DNA from: Atrina japonica | Lineage: Eukaryota > Mollusca > Bivalvia > Pterioida > Pinnidae | Reading direction: 5' to 3' | NCBI GenBank assembly: GCA_030159075.1 | Contig: BROG01000977.1 | Coordinates: 1 to 64,000, forward strand | Length of the DNA: 64,000 nucleotides | Shown: positions 1-12,560 of the stretch, in pieces | Layout of the letters: each line of letters begins with the position of its first letter | Position numbering within the stretch: the stretch's first letter is position 1 | The notes under the pieces: generated by a model | What the model was told of the DNA's origin: nothing | Seen by the model: only the letters and a program-made list of their open reading frames with translations | The model's database searches: none | Translations under genes and position numbers: made by a program

Positions 1-119
1 AGTTTCTCCTTAATGGCTGTCAATGACAATAGGCTTTATATAAGTGTTTCGATTGTCGTCTTGAGACATAATTCAGTTTTAGCTGCCCCAAAATTACATT
101 TATAAGTGAGACAGATTTT

Positions 120-260
120 CTCGAACTTCATTCTAACAGGAGACAAACTATGTTTAACGGAGAAAAACTAAGTTTAACTGAGAAAAACTAGGTTTAATGG
201 AGAAAAACTAGGTTTGACCAATGAAAAGCTAGGTTTAAAACATTAATGTAATTTTGACGT
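120..260 (+). repeat. 20-bp tandem repeat, foldback family copy
   Basis: About four degenerate copies of a 20-bp unit close to AACTGAGAAAAACTAGGTTT, ending in a short AT-rich tail containing 'attttgacgtg'. The same unit, in one or both orientations and with a similar 'gattttggcgtgcc' tail, recurs near 9000-9255, 22411-23252, 34840-35030 and 58440-58690, so this is a dispersed family and not a private minisatellite. Confidence 0.7.
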
Positions 261-371
261 GTAATATATATGTACTCTTTATCATGTTCAATTTTATGTC
301 AATATCTTATGACACAATTAAGCAAATGCATTTATTATGAGTATGAACATGTAGGAAAGACCAGTGGCCTG

Positions 372-490
372 TTTTACAAAAGGTCCTAAATCTTAACTTT
401 TAACTACCATGGGAAAGCATTGCTGATTCGTCAGTGACATGACAATTAAGACTAAGACTTAGGATTTATGACTTAGGACCTTTTGTAAAA
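372..490. mobile_element. Short palindromic MITE-like element
   Basis: An 18-bp perfect terminal inverted repeat, TTTTACAAAAGGTCCTAA at 372-389 and its reverse complement at 473-490, encloses about 83 bp without coding capacity. Weaker pairing continues a few bases outside. The size and structure fit a miniature inverted-repeat element. No clear target duplication is visible, so the superfamily is open. Confidence 0.6.
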
Positions 491-1329
491 TGGACTACTG
501 CGTTTCCAAACTAATCCTAATATTATGCCTGCAATATGAACAGTTTGTCATTGTATGTAGTTGTACTGTTTTGAAAATGGTGATTATCATAATTTTAACA
601 AAATGCATGGATGATGATGATGATGAAGATGAAGATGAAGATAATGGTGATGAAGATGATGATGATGATTTGTCGTAAGTTGATGCCTTTATTGGTCCAT
701 GTTATCTATTTCATTCGAGGCAGAGTGGTAAATGTACAGAATAAAGTAAACAACTGTAAGTGTAACGTGATGAGTACTGTTTAGATTTGTAATGATAGAA
801 GAAAACACGTTGTACGAGAAATAAATCGTAGTTACAAGAAAGCGGATTATAAAGTTGGTAGTTAAAGTATCCATCTCGATTGAATATATTGCTTTAGCAC
901 ATTATTTAACTATCATGGTTAGTTATGATTTGCGTAACATCCATAAGTATCAAACCACGGTGTAGAGTACACATATTCAAAAGGTAATTTATCCCCTCTT
1001 CTATACCTAATAGAACGTACTTGATAATTCCGTAAAAACATTACATTCACCACTGCATTGAAGAATAAAATATCAACTATACCATCAGATAGGATATCTC
1101 TCAGTTCTATTAGCTCGTAGTAGGCACGGTTGTAGTGATTTAAAATGATTTACATCTGTCCGTCAGTGTGCTGAAGGCAACGACGATGCACGTCATTCTT
1201 TCTAATCTGTTCACGGCATTCCAATTTGCGAATTACTTGGTATTAACCCCGGTCAATATATCATATTTTGTCTCTGGGGAGATTCCAATCTTTCATATTA
1301 GACCAATGTCCAAATTGTTCAATCATTTA
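491..1329. other. Intergenic, no gene recognised
   Basis: The only structure seen is a GAT/GAA trinucleotide tract at about 607-669. The short ORFs here are low complexity or look random. Confidence 0.5.
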
Positions 1330-3010
1330 TCGAAAATTATGCCAGAGGATGGGACAAACATGAAGACGTGGAACCAGACACTTTGTCTGAATGCCTAAAA
1401 GCTGTGCGGTGGTTGATAAAATCTCGTATTCGAAAACTTAAAGGAACTAGGAAAAACCCCTCTGTATTCAGTGATCCAGAAGTAGTACCTTAACTGGATA
1501 GATAACATCACCAATATGTACTGGTCCCAGCAGACAAAGCCTCAAATAATATAGTTTTATTTGTAAGGCACATTACTATAATTCTTTATTAGATGAGCTC
1601 GGGTTTGATACGAATTCTGATAATCCCACATACACACATAGGTCAATTTCAAAGGACGAGATTCTTCAAAATAAAGTGTCCGTATTACGCTCTTTTGATG
1701 TACCTACAGCCGATACTGATTTTGAGCTACTATATTTATATTGGATACCTAAACTTCATAAAACCCCATATAAGCAAAGATACATAGCAGGATCCAGAAA
1801 ATGATCTACCGAACCTTTATCTGCACTCCTTGGCAAGATATTGACAGCCGTTAAGGAGAAACTTCAACAATACTGTACAGTTGCTTATTCCAGAAGCGGT
1901 GTAAATCAGATGTGGATACTTAAAAATTCTAAATAACTTTTGGAAAATTTAAAGGCACACAATTTTTCTCAAATTCACAGTATCAAAACATACGACTTCT
2001 CTGCTCTATACACAACCATTCCACATAAAAAATTAAAAGAAAGACTTTTTAGCATCATAGACAACTATTTTTTTTTCACTAAAGGTGATACCAGAAAATT
2101 TAAATATCAAGTGATTGGTTATCATGATACTTATTTTGTCAAACAACACTCTGATTCTACACATAAATATACTGAAGTTGATAAAAAACATGCTGGAATT
2201 TCTAATAGGCAATATATTTGTAATGTTCGGAGTTGTCTTTCAACAAACTGTCGGCATTCCTATGCCTCTTTATTCAGGAACTGCTGAATCAAAAGAAGAG
2301 AAGCTAACGGTGTCGTTTAATTTCACATTTAGATATATCGACGACGTTTTGTCGATTAATAAAGACAATTCTCATACATATGTCAATGCGATATATCCCA
2401 GCGAAATAGAAATTAAAGATACATCAGAATCAAGCACCCGCGCTTCATACTCAGACATTTTACTTACTATAAATACAGACAGGAAATTGGCAACTACGCT
2501 ATACGACAAACGCGACGATTTCGGCTTTCCCATCGTAAAATTTCCACATTTAAGTAGTAACATCCCACAGTCACCCGCATATGGAGTGTATATTTCACAA
2601 ATGATCCGATATGCCAGGGCGTGTTCACCATATGAAAATTTCATATACAGATATAAACTACTCACTGACAAATTATTGACAAAGGAATATCGAAAACCGC
2701 GTTTGATGTCTACGTTCCGCATATTTTACGGTCGGTATAATATTCACTGGGTGAAATGCTGAGTTGCCTTTTCGTTGTCGGTTGTTGAGACGTCTGTACC
2801 AATTGTAACGAGGATTCGTCCTCACATATTTCATTTGGACTTGACTGTGGACTCACGGCGGATGTGACCGGTCGACAGGGGATGCTTACTCCTCCATCTC
2901 ACCTGATCCCACCTCTTAGTTTCCAGAGGTCCGTGTTTGTACATTTTTGCCGGATTTGTATCTGTGTCCTAAAGATTTATACTTTGGTATTTGAGATGTT
3001 TTATATATAC
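1330..3010 (+). pseudogene. Reverse transcriptase fossil, copy A (Penelope-type likely)
   Basis: Three frames together give a recognisable reverse transcriptase: an upstream basic segment (about 1340-1470), 'VPADKASNN' (about 1527), 'YWIPKLHK' (about 1738), 'VNQMWIL' (about 1900), 'FSALYTTIPH' (about 2000), the catalytic YIDDVLS (about 2335) and the distal 'ASY.DILL', 'YDKRDDFGF' and 'AYGVYISQMIRYARAC' blocks to about 2740. Stops at about 1493 and 1935 and several frameshifts break it. The region after about 2760 matches the 3' tails of the copies at 25742 and 30559. The domain order and the motif family suggest a Penelope-like element, but no GIY-YIG endonuclease is seen, so the clade is provisional. 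Confidence 0.8.
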
Positions 3011-3035
3011 TATCTTAGCTTTAGAAGAATTTATA

Positions 3036-3430
3036 ATTTTAAATGATGTAATCAGTGCCAAATATTACTTTAGTATAAGATTATCAGCTGGTACCGAAAT
3101 AGCAGGTACTAGGTTTATGTATACACTCGGGGACTCAAACGGTCTACCGTCTTGCAGTGGCAACGAGCTAGTGATTATAAATATTATAAACATAATACCA
3201 AAGTAATAAAGCTCAAGACGATCGTTCCTGTCAATTAGACTTCATCAGTTGAGCTACAATTTTAAATAGCTTTTCTAAAGAGAAAATGGTATCAGACAAG
3301 GCCAAATAATATATCTAAACGTATAACCAAAATCCGTCTAAGTGTAACCACTGTAAAAAGATGGTTATCTTAGCTTCAGAAGAATTTAGAATTTTAAATG
3401 GTGTTATCAGTGCTAAACATTACTTTATCA
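3036..3430 (+). repeat. Dispersed non-coding repeat, copy 1
   Basis: This stretch includes 'atcagctggtaccgaaat', 'gtttatgtatacactcgg' and 'cttcatcagttgagct'. It resembles 20690-21125 in the same orientation and 19800-20300 in reverse orientation; a fragment lies at 4862-4935. No ORF is present. It is probably a non-autonomous transposon or SINE. Confidence 0.6.
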
Positions 3431-3837
3431 TTTTTACAGTTTTTCATCTGATATTTGGATTGATGACTTAATCACGGGCCTGTGTCCATCTCTTATTTTG
3501 CGCATGCGTCTCCATGCATAATCGTACCTTCTCAGAGAAGATTTGATGTCTTTAGTTTTGTCTGTTTTAACAAGAGCACGTCTGACAAAGACACAACACC
3601 CTCGGCTAACAACATTGTTAATTTGTGCTTTGATTTTACTATTTGCAAACAGTCGACAGTCATGTTTTAGAGTATGTGATTCCTTCGGTAAATCTACTAT
3701 ACACAATAAAATGTCGCCCCCTGTATGACGTCTGTAACAGACAATTTATATAGTCTAGCTACACACGTATTACTTCCGGATATAGCAGTTTTTCTATATA
3801 CAAAAAGAGAATGCAAAACTTAAATGTATTAAACCGT
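3431..3837. other. Intergenic, no gene recognised
   Basis: Overlapping short ORFs on both strands (3434-3706 - and 3482-3728 +) match no family I recognise. They may be chance or the remnant of an element. Confidence 0.4.
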
Positions 3838-4028
3838 TACGATGATGATAAACCTTGATGATGATAATGACGACGTCACTGGATATGATGATGATAAACC
3901 TTGATGATGATAATGACGACGTCACTGGATATGATGATGATAAACCTTGATGATGATAATGACGACGTCACTGGATATGATGATGATAAACCTTGATAAT
4001 GATAATGACGACGTCACTGGATATGATG
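3838..4028 (+). repeat. 46-bp minisatellite, about 4 copies
   Basis: The unit begins GATGATGATAAACC and contains GACGACGTCACTGG. Four nearly identical tandem copies are present; the last carries one T-for-G-type change in the GAT tract. The near identity points to recent duplication. Confidence 0.9.
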
Positions 4029-4401
4029 ATTATGATTTTTATTGTTCTTCAGAATTTTATCTCAAGAAAAAATTTACAATTGCAAGTGATATTCATACCT
4101 ATAATTGAAACATGTCTAAATTAAACAATATTATAATTGATATTTTGATACTTTAATATATAGATGATGGTAAGCATACATTGCTCTGTACATATGAAAT
4201 TAATCTAGACTATTTTACCTTTTCAAACGTTGGTCACTGTATTTGCAACAGTGTTCATTCAATATGTGCCTCTACGCCACATACAGTTCGGGATTATCAG
4301 TGAGATAGTACCACTCAGCAATACGTGTAGAGACTGGCTATTGGACTGACAAGTTTAAGATATAGCGAAATGTATAATATACTATCTAGTGCAGTACCTT
4401 A

Positions 4402-4462
<61 letters not shown>

Positions 4463-5165
4463 CTTGCATTATACATTACAAAAAAGAAATGGTATGTCTT
4501 TTCGCCATGTTAGCATAGTTATTAGTGTATCTATTGGCACGCATTAATTTTAAAAGCTCTAGAGCGATGCTTATATCTCAAGAAGTTCTATGGATGATAA
4601 TAACTAATGAATTTATCAGAACTTTCTGTACATCCAACGTCCAATTTGTGATGTGAAAGGAAACGACCAGATGATTTCTAGTTTTATGTGTAAATGTGTG
4701 TTTCAGCCCTGACGAAATATTATAGTAAACTTATTAACTATAGTAAAGACTCTAATTGAATTTAGTTACCAAAGTTAACTATAGAAAAACTGAAGATTTA
4801 TTACAGACAAAATTAACTTACTTGATACCACTTTTTCTGTAGAAAATATTCATCTTTTATAATGGAGCTCAAGTGATTGACAGATTAACAGAAACGATCG
4901 TCTTAGCATTATAACTTTGGTATTTTGTTTATTAAATACAATGCATATTATAATAAAAACTCTTAATTATTATAACAACTTATATTTACCGACATAGAAA
5001 TCTTCATATTATTATTTTAAAACATTTATTTAGTAAAAACTCACAACACTAAACTACAGTTTACTATAGTAGTTATTGTTATGAAGGGCCTGAAAAGTAT
5101 TTTCCAAGGTGGTACCATACATGGTCAAATGAATCAACTTTTTGTCTCTATTTTTTATAAATAAC
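4029..5165. other. Intergenic with a GA microsatellite
   Basis: A (GA)n tract lies at about 4412-4457, and a fragment of the dispersed repeat described at 3036 lies at about 4862-4935. No coding signal is seen. Confidence 0.5.
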
Positions 5166-5457
5166 TATGGTGAATAAATTCAAAGTTTTTCTATAGTTAA
5201 ACTATGGTAACTAAATTCAATCAATTTTTTTCTATAGTTAACTATGGTAACTAAATTAAATCAAAATTTTTATAGTTAACTATGGAAACTAAATTCAATC
5301 AAAATTTTTCTATAGTTAACTCTGGTAACTAAATTCAATCAAAGTTTTTCTTAAAGTATAGGTAACTATGGTCACTAAATTCAATCAAAGATTTTACTAT
5401 AGGTTACTATGGTAACTAAATTCAATCAACATTTTTTCTATAGTTAAATATGGTAAC
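5166..5457 (+). repeat. About 38-bp minisatellite, left part
   Basis: Seven or so diverged copies of a unit including CTATAGTTAACTATGGTAAC and AAATTCAATCAA. The array resumes at 8387-8480 after a 2.9-kb insertion, so both parts were once contiguous. Confidence 0.8.
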
Positions 5458-5463
5458 CCTATT

Positions 5464-5921
5464 GGACAGACACCACCAAGTATTTTCCCATAGGCCTCAA
5501 TGCTAATTTACAAAACTTCAGGTCACTGTCACTCCCATGTTTATTATATCTGGTTCAAATAAGTACCCTGTGCTGAAAGATCAATGTTTTTGGTAACAAA
5601 ATTTGCAATTAAAAGTATAGGTTGCCGTTGCATTTTTACTTCAAATTTTCACTTGTTTACAACTCGTAGTATTCCGCACCAAAGGAAAATATCTATTCTC
5701 ACATGACCCCTCCCTTTCAATTTTCAACCGTCAACCCTATAATTTCCAAAGTACTACCAATATTCATGTATCTTTTTTATCACCTTTATTTCACTTATTA
5801 ATGGCAAAAATAATTTTTTCATTTAATGACCAATCAGATCACTGGGCTCATTTTACCCTCCGCACAACTTTGGGTGTCCAAAATGTCTGCGCCCATGTTG
5901 TAAACAAAGCTGGTGTTTTCC
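5464..5921 (+). repeat. Left direct terminal repeat
   Basis: It begins GGACAGACACCACC and ends CTGGTGTTTTCC, and pairs with 7928-8386. Confidence 0.85.
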
Positions 5922-7927
5922 CTATAGATTTATCCAAAACATTGCCAAAAATGGTCATTTTGCATTTTTTGGAAATCTCACTAACTGTACACCAAGCCCC
6001 CTTAATAATGAGGATGGGAACCGAACATGAAGAGAAACACAGTCTATAATGTGTCACACCCCTACACCTCAATCCCGTTTATTGATATTAACAAATAAAT
6101 GCATTATATGAAGAAGCTGTCTGTTTTTCTTTCATGATTTTCATTCAGAATTGTCTGTAACACATTAACTTCATTATTTTGAATGATTTCATACCATTAT
6201 TTACCAATATTGACCATGATATCAAATAAGGGTAGAAGATACCCCTTAATAATGGAAAAAGTGACAAAATATACCATTTTCTTCACAAAAACTTAAAATT
6301 TGGATCATTGCTTAATGAGCATGGAACCAATTAGGCACCAGAAGTAAAGAATAATTTCTGAAGCTCACTTAAAAGTAAACCATGTCATTTTTTATATCAT
6401 CAAATTGCTTTTATTGACAAGGAATGAAGTGCACCCTTAATAAAAGTGTAAAACTTCTCGGAGGGGATACCCTAACATACAACACATTTCAATAGACTTA
6501 TTGTGTTCATTTATATAAAATATGTTATGTTACCATTTTCAAACATGTCCATGTTTTGTTTCATCCCTTAATTACAGTCTCATGATGTAAGTAATTAAAT
6601 ACAGTGGGCAGATAACTGAGTCTGACTTTAAAATGACTGATACTTAAATGGTACAAAATAATAGTCAAATTGCTTTTAAAGGGATATGACATATGTATAG
6701 TTCTGTTTCAGATGAAAAACTAAGTCCAATTTTAATTGTACTAAGTTTTGAAACCAGTAAAAGTCAATATCAGGTGTTAATTTTTGTCTGGTATGACCCC
6801 AAGAGAGTGTTAAGTGACATTTGCTGGAAGGGGGGGGGGGGTGAAAAAAGGTGATTCAAACCATAAATGCATGACTGAAAATTTAGAAAACATGAAAACA
6901 TGCAACTTGAATGAATATTAGATGAGTTAAGGCAGAAAAAAATATAATTAATACTTTATAATTATCTTTACAGGTACTTGAGTATGATAATTAGATAAAA
7001 ATCTCTTATTGGACAATATTTCCTGGATTTAAAAAATTGAAATATTCCTTCTACAGGTTAAAATGTTGATTTATTATGAAAAAAAAATGTTAAAACGCAC
7101 TATTTCTGAAGAAATTTTTTATTTACAAATTATCTATTACCCAAATTAACACAATATGACCTAACCACAATATGGAAATTCTTGTGTACAGATCAGCATA
7201 GGGGTGGGTGGGTATTTAAATAAATTTTTATACTGTTTACAGTGTATATGGCATGATGAAATATTTTACTGATGAGACTTAAATGCTGAAATGCAGTTTA
7301 ATACAATTTTCTTAAAAATGAGATGGTTTTTACCCTTCAGATACAGTACATATATACAACTAAAGGTACAAAATACACTGCATGAATAAAATGACATGGT
7401 CCAATATGTAGATTTTGCCCTTAAAAGAAGAAAATCAACCAGTCTTTACCTCAAAAAGATGTGATTTTAATTCAAATGAGTTAAAATTTACAATAGAAAC
7501 ATCATTTCCAAAATATTTTGATAAAATTAGTCACTATGCATAACCATAACTATATGATTTTTTTTATAAAAGAACATGTGCATGTTTGTAGGAGAGGGTG
7601 GGGGTATACTTGAATTTTCCAAGAACAGATGGAATTTTGACCAATAAATGATAAAATATTAGTTCTAGGTGTAATACAAAACATACAGATAAAATCAAGA
7701 GATCTCAATATGCAACAAATGCATAATAATGTGTGTAGAGGCAGCACACCTATTAAATTTGTACCTTGTGGACCCCCAATAGGTGCCCCATTTCATAGAG
7801 ACCCTCAGATCTGTTTAAAAGTATCAGTAAAAGTGAATGAATTGCAATTTAGGTGATAAAAATTAGAGAAATTACTTAATTTTAGGCTTCATCCAGCCTA
7901 CATGTGTCAAATGTTAATTTCTCTATA

Positions 7928-8386
7928 GGACAGACACCACCAAATATTTTCCCATAGGCCTCAATGCTAATTTACAAAACTTCAGGTCACTGTCACTCCC
8001 ATGTTTATTATATCTGGTTCAAATAAGTACCCTGTGCTGAAAGATCAATGTTTTTGGTAACAAAATTTGCAATTAAAAGTATAGGTTGCCGTTGCATTTT
8101 TACTTCAAATTTTCACTTGTTTACAACTCGTAGTATTCCGCACCAAAGGAAAATATCTATTCTCACATGACCCCTCCCTTTCAATTTTCAACCGTCAACC
8201 CTATAATTTCCAAAGTACTACCAATATTCATGTATCTTTTTTATCACCTTTATTTCACTTATTAATGGCAAAACTAATTTTTTCATTTAATGACCAATCA
8301 GATCACTGGGCTCATTTTACCCTCCGCACAACTTTGGGTGTCCAAAATGTCTGCGCCCATGTTGTAAACAAAGCTGGTGTTTTTCC
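7928..8386 (+). repeat. Right direct terminal repeat
   Basis: Nearly identical to 5464-5921. It differs at about 7943 (A for G), at about 8274 (C for A) and by one extra T near its end. Confidence 0.85.
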
Positions 8387-8480
8387 AATTCAATCAATAT
8401 TTTTGTATATTTAACTATGGTAACCAAATTCTATCAGAGTTTTTCTATAGTTAATTCTGTTAGCTAAATTAAATCAAAGA
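8387..8480 (+). repeat. About 38-bp minisatellite, right part
   Basis: Two diverged copies of the unit at 5166-5457 continue the array beyond the inserted element. Confidence 0.7.
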
Positions 8481-8850
8481 ATCATCTTCGGGGACTATTT
8501 TGTAGATTAGTGACATCAAGATCATTTGTTTATTTTATAGAAATATTTGGATTGCTTTATCAGGTTTCGACACAGATAACAATAAGTAACCTTTAATAAT
8601 CTCTATTGTAAACTTCCGACCTACATTTACTAGTTCACAAAGTTTAGTAAACATGCAAAATGGCAACACGGAAGTGTAATAAACCCTTTCACGTTAACTG
8701 AGGGCCTGTAACTTTGAGGGGCAAAATGATACGGATACCCGCAAAAAATATAGACGTCCTCATAGTAACTGATTGTTTCTTGATGTCATTTTCTGGGAAT
8801 CTGTATCATTTTGCCACTCAAAATTACAGGACCACAGTTAACATGAAAGG

Positions 8851-8856
<6 letters not shown>

Positions 8857-8945
<89 letters not shown>
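8857..8945 (+). repeat. (TA)n(TG)n microsatellite
   Basis: About 20 TA dinucleotides followed by about 25 TG dinucleotides. The ORF across it is low-complexity noise. Confidence 0.95.
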
Positions 8946-8946
<1 letters not shown>

Positions 8947-9255
8947 TCATATTAATGAGTTAAACGTAGCTTTTTCAGTTAAACCAAGATTTTTTTTCCA
9001 GTGGAAACTATTTTTCTGCGTGTTTAGAGAAAAACTTAGTTTAACTCGATAAAGTCTAGGTTTTTATAATTAATATGATTTTGATTTGATTTTGAATTAA
9101 CTGGAGAAAAACTAGCTTAAACTGAGAAAAACTAGGTTTAACTTTAAAAAGTATAATTTTAACTCATTAATGTGGTTTTGGGGTAGCAATTTGGAATAAC
9201 TGGAGAAAAACTAACTTTAACTGAGAAAAATTAGGTTTACCTGACTAAAACTAAT
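8946..9255 (+). repeat. Foldback-family 20-bp repeat copy
   Basis: It contains degenerate AACTGAGAAAAACTAGGTTT units and a block beginning near 'taatgagttaaacgtagc' like that at 58450. Confidence 0.6.
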
Positions 9256-9695
9256 GATTTTGTTTTCGTAAATATATACATGTATTTGTTAATCGGAAAT
9301 GATTCTTGAAGTTGAGACGTTGATCGTACAGAAGCTAAAGTCACTCATGCAACGTTTATGTACTTCATTTGGTTAGCATATCAAGATAAGTAAAAGACTG
9401 GATTTTATTTTCTGTACACATTATTTAAGTTGACTGACGAATCGTTCAAATTTCGTCGCGTGCTAAAGTGTATTGCTCTTCAATAGAGTCAGGAAGCTGG
9501 TAATATAACACTTTACAACAATTTATTTACTTTGAAGCTTTTGTGGATTGGCTACTTAAAATGTTTGACACAATAATTGTTTGCTGGATCCAGCAAATGT
9601 TAGCCCTTCTAACACTACAGATAATAATAAACTTGTCTAAAACACTATATAAGAGCATACCATTCGGATACTTAAGGTGAAAGGGTTAAACAAAT
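9256..9695. other. Intergenic, nothing recognised
   Basis: No ORF, tandem repeat or conserved motif is evident. Confidence 0.4.
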
Positions 9696-10640
9696 TTTTA
9701 TCAAAACTCCCAGTTATTGACAGCGAGAGATATTTGAGCAATGGCGTACAACTGCTTATTCTGGGAGCTGTGAAAATCAGATGTGGATGCTATAAATTCC
9801 ACAGCTCAAACACATTTCAAAAATCTTTTACTTAGACATTTTACTGGATATTGATGGAAGACTGAAAGCTAAACGTTTCTGTTTTGCTATTGTCAATTTT
9901 TCACATTTAAGTATTGATGTCCATCTATCATGTGCCTATGATGGTTATGTATCATAAATAATACGATATGATCGGGTGAGTTATGCGTACGATCGTCCCA
10001 TATGCATAAGTAAACTACGTATTGATCAGCTGTTGTCACAACGATATGAAGGTTGTCGTGTGAAGTCAACATTTGGAAATTTTACCGTCTATCCCGTTAG
10101 TGGATACCTTGATTTATATCTACCTTTAACTATATGAAGGTTGTCGGGTGATTTCAGCATTTGGAAATTTTACCGTCTATCCCGTTAGTGGATACCTTGA
10201 TTTATATCTACCTTTTCATCGAGCTTAAATTTGTCACCGGACGTGATCTAGTCATTGCACTCGAGAGATCTCCATAAAACATTAACGACGGCCATGGCAT
10301 ACTTACAGGGGGCATTGACACCTTTCGGACACTTCCCATCCCGTTTTGGATTCATAATTGTTTCTCATGTTGAGGCCATTTGTATACATTAACTAAATTA
10401 AAGCTTGGTGTTTCTATTATCTATTGGTATTTCTTCTTTTTATCTTTATAACCATGTTTCTCTAACTGTAAAATGCTGAGTTACTTATTGAGTTGTCCAT
10501 ACTAACTGTGAATTTTATTTGTTCCTTACTTGGTCTTTGTATGCCTGCAGACTCGCAGCGTGTGTGACCGATTGACGAGTGATGCTGATCCCGGTGAAAC
10601 ATGATTCCACTAGAGGTTTCCTTGTTGTTGTTTTTTTGTA
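9696..10640 (+). pseudogene. Reverse transcriptase fossil, copy G, badly decayed
   Basis: Nucleotide remnants of the same family can be followed: 'tgaaaatcagatgtggatgc' (the VNQMWML block, about 9770), a short 'atacgatatgatcgggtgag' block (about 9960, IRY.RAS) and a 3' tail at 10220-10640. An 87-bp tandem duplication at about 10044-10215 repeats a block with 'catttggaaattttaccg'. No usable frame remains. Confidence 0.6.
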
Positions 10641-10969
10641 TACGCTGTTTGTGGTTTTTCGTACGATTAACACTTTGCTATTTATATTTGTATATTCACC
10701 CTTTGTACGAAATGGCAAAATGAGCACTAGATTTACACTCAAAAACTGTATATATGTTTATCAAAGAAACCATATTTATTTGAAATGCAAAATGAAAGTA
10801 ATTCACTTTTTAATGACTGTAACAATATTAGTAACACAGTTCTATTGCGCTTAATATACTGTACTGTAATACTAATAATGTTAACTACACTAGGGACTTT
10901 CGCTCAGTATCTCTGGTTGTTTTCCAATGTTTTAAAATTATTTCGAAAATACTATTTAGGTCCCAAAGT

Positions 10970-11370
10970 CATATATATACGTTATGCCAGGGCTTGCTCT
11001 TCTTATGAATGTTTTATTCTGAGAGCGAGGCGGCTCGCCAATAAGTTACATACACAAGGTTACGTTGTTGAACGCTTGACATAATTATGGTCGATGTGGG
11101 TATCGTGTTAAACATTATGAAGACCCCCTCTCAGGAATATTAGATAGTATTCTGAAGCACGACTACAGACAGTGACTCCCTTTTGAAAATCGTGCTTTTC
11201 ACCGAACTTGACCTTTTCATCGAATTTGACCCTTCATCGAACTAAAACGGTTTCCATGGAACATTTGCGACGGGTGTGGCATGCCAACAGAGGACGCTAA
11301 CTCCTTCTGGACACCTGGTCTTATCCCGTTTGTGATTCGCAATTGTTCTTCATATTATTTTATTATTTTG
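10970..11370 (+). pseudogene. Reverse transcriptase 3' fossil, copy E
   Basis: The frame reads 'YIRYARACSSYECFILRA', then a tail with 'ttttcaccgaacttgacc', matching the tail at 35220-35480 on the other strand. It faces copy F (11880-12560, - strand), so the two tails converge with about 500 bp between them. Confidence 0.65.
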
Positions 11371-11879
11371 ACTGACTATAAAGTTGTTTATTAAACTTCT
11401 GGATCCGATTGAATATAAAAAACATTATTTTTTATCATTTTCATAAAATTTTATACATATTACTTTCCTGTAAAAAATGAATAGATACTTTGAGTATAGA
11501 TTTCAAATTTGCGTATGTACTCATAAATTTTTCAACATTTCTGAGGTTTTCTTCAAACGAGCAAAACTTTCAGCACTATTTACATTTGTATGCCATCAAT
11601 ATATGCAATCAGTTCAGTTGAAACGTAACATTTGTTTGTTTTTATCTTGATAAAAATTTATGACACAAGGCAACAAATAAAATCAATTTTATTTATTTAA
11701 CTTTCGATAAAAAACAAGTGTGCTTGAAATAAAAACAATGATGGTTTTGTAGAAAAATTATATTGTGTTGTCATGGAATATTTGTTTCGAATTAAACGAC
11801 TATTGATACTTATACAAACACCATTATTTGTTTATTGTACTGTAAAAATGAAGAGGTATCAATAGAGATTCAAAACTCC
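11371..11879. other. AT-rich spacer, nothing recognised
   Basis: It lies between the converging reverse-transcriptase fossils. No ORF or repeat is evident. Confidence 0.4.
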
Positions 11880-12560
11880 GAAAGGGGGTCACTGTACTAA
11901 TATGTACTACTATGTACTAATACTGTCTCAAATTCTAGAGAAGGGGACTTCATATTGTTTAACAAGATCGACCATAAAACTTTCTTAGTGATGATTTCAA
12001 ACATTCAACAATGTAACCCTGTGGGAGTAGATTATTGGCGAGTCGTTTTGGCTCTCAGAATAAAACATTCTGAAGAGGAGCATGCATTGGAATAACGTAT
12101 AAGTTGTGAAATGAAAACGCCATAGGCAGGAGAAAATGGAATATTACTACGGGAAGTTCGTGTTATAGAAATTGAAATCATTGCGTAAGTCATAATGGGA
12201 GGTGTGAAGCTGACCGTCCTTCCCAATGGACAGTAAATATTCTAGGTAAGAAGTAGACGTGTCGCTCTCTATCGTTTCATTGATCTCAAGCTCAACAGAA
12301 TACATCTTCCCTAGGTTATTCTGAAATTCTGAATAAAACTGTTAGACAGGACGTCGTCAACCTGTAAGTAAAATTGAACCGAGATGCTAACTGTTTATTT
12401 CCTGTGGAAAGCAGATACTATATAAATTCCGCTTCATATGAATACAAAAAAATGTCAACCAAGAGAGGTGCACAGTTGGTACCAATGGGATGCCGACAAA
12501 TTGCCAGAAAACGTTTCCTGCAAACACCACGAAGATGCTGTCTACTAGAAACTCTAAAAT
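11880..12560 (-). pseudogene. Reverse transcriptase 3' fossil, copy F
   Basis: On the - strand 'AYGVFISQLIRYSNACSS' is clear (about 12070-12130), with a GIP.GTNCAP-like trace near 12480. Both are broken by stops and frameshifts. It is closer to copy E than to copies A to C. Confidence 0.6.

Larger units (their letters stand above)
5458..8386. mobile_element. Young element with 458-bp direct terminal repeats
   Basis: Direct repeats at 5464-5921 and 7928-8386 are almost identical (I count two substitutions and one 1-bp indel by eye) and bracket about 2 kb. The 38-bp minisatellite is interrupted exactly: it stops after 'tggtaac' at 5457 and resumes with 'aattcaatcaa' at 8387, which fixes the insertion. 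Each terminal repeat also has imperfect inverted ends, GGACAGACACCA and TGGTGTTTTCC. The interior has no ORF above about 75 codons, and no tRNA primer site follows the left repeat. It may be a non-autonomous LTR-type element or a partly duplicated DNA element. Confidence 0.7.

Noticed and set aside
5464..8386. Standard LTR retrotransposon
   Set aside because: There is no TGG primer site, polypurine tract, TG...CA ends or coding region, so it is kept as unclassified.
8714..9052. 112-codon ORF across (TA)n(TG)n
   Set aside because: It is mostly Tyr-Ile and Cys-Val dipeptides from the microsatellite. The ORFs at 29014-29427, 32598-32855, 39302-39651 and 56536-56748 are the same artefact.
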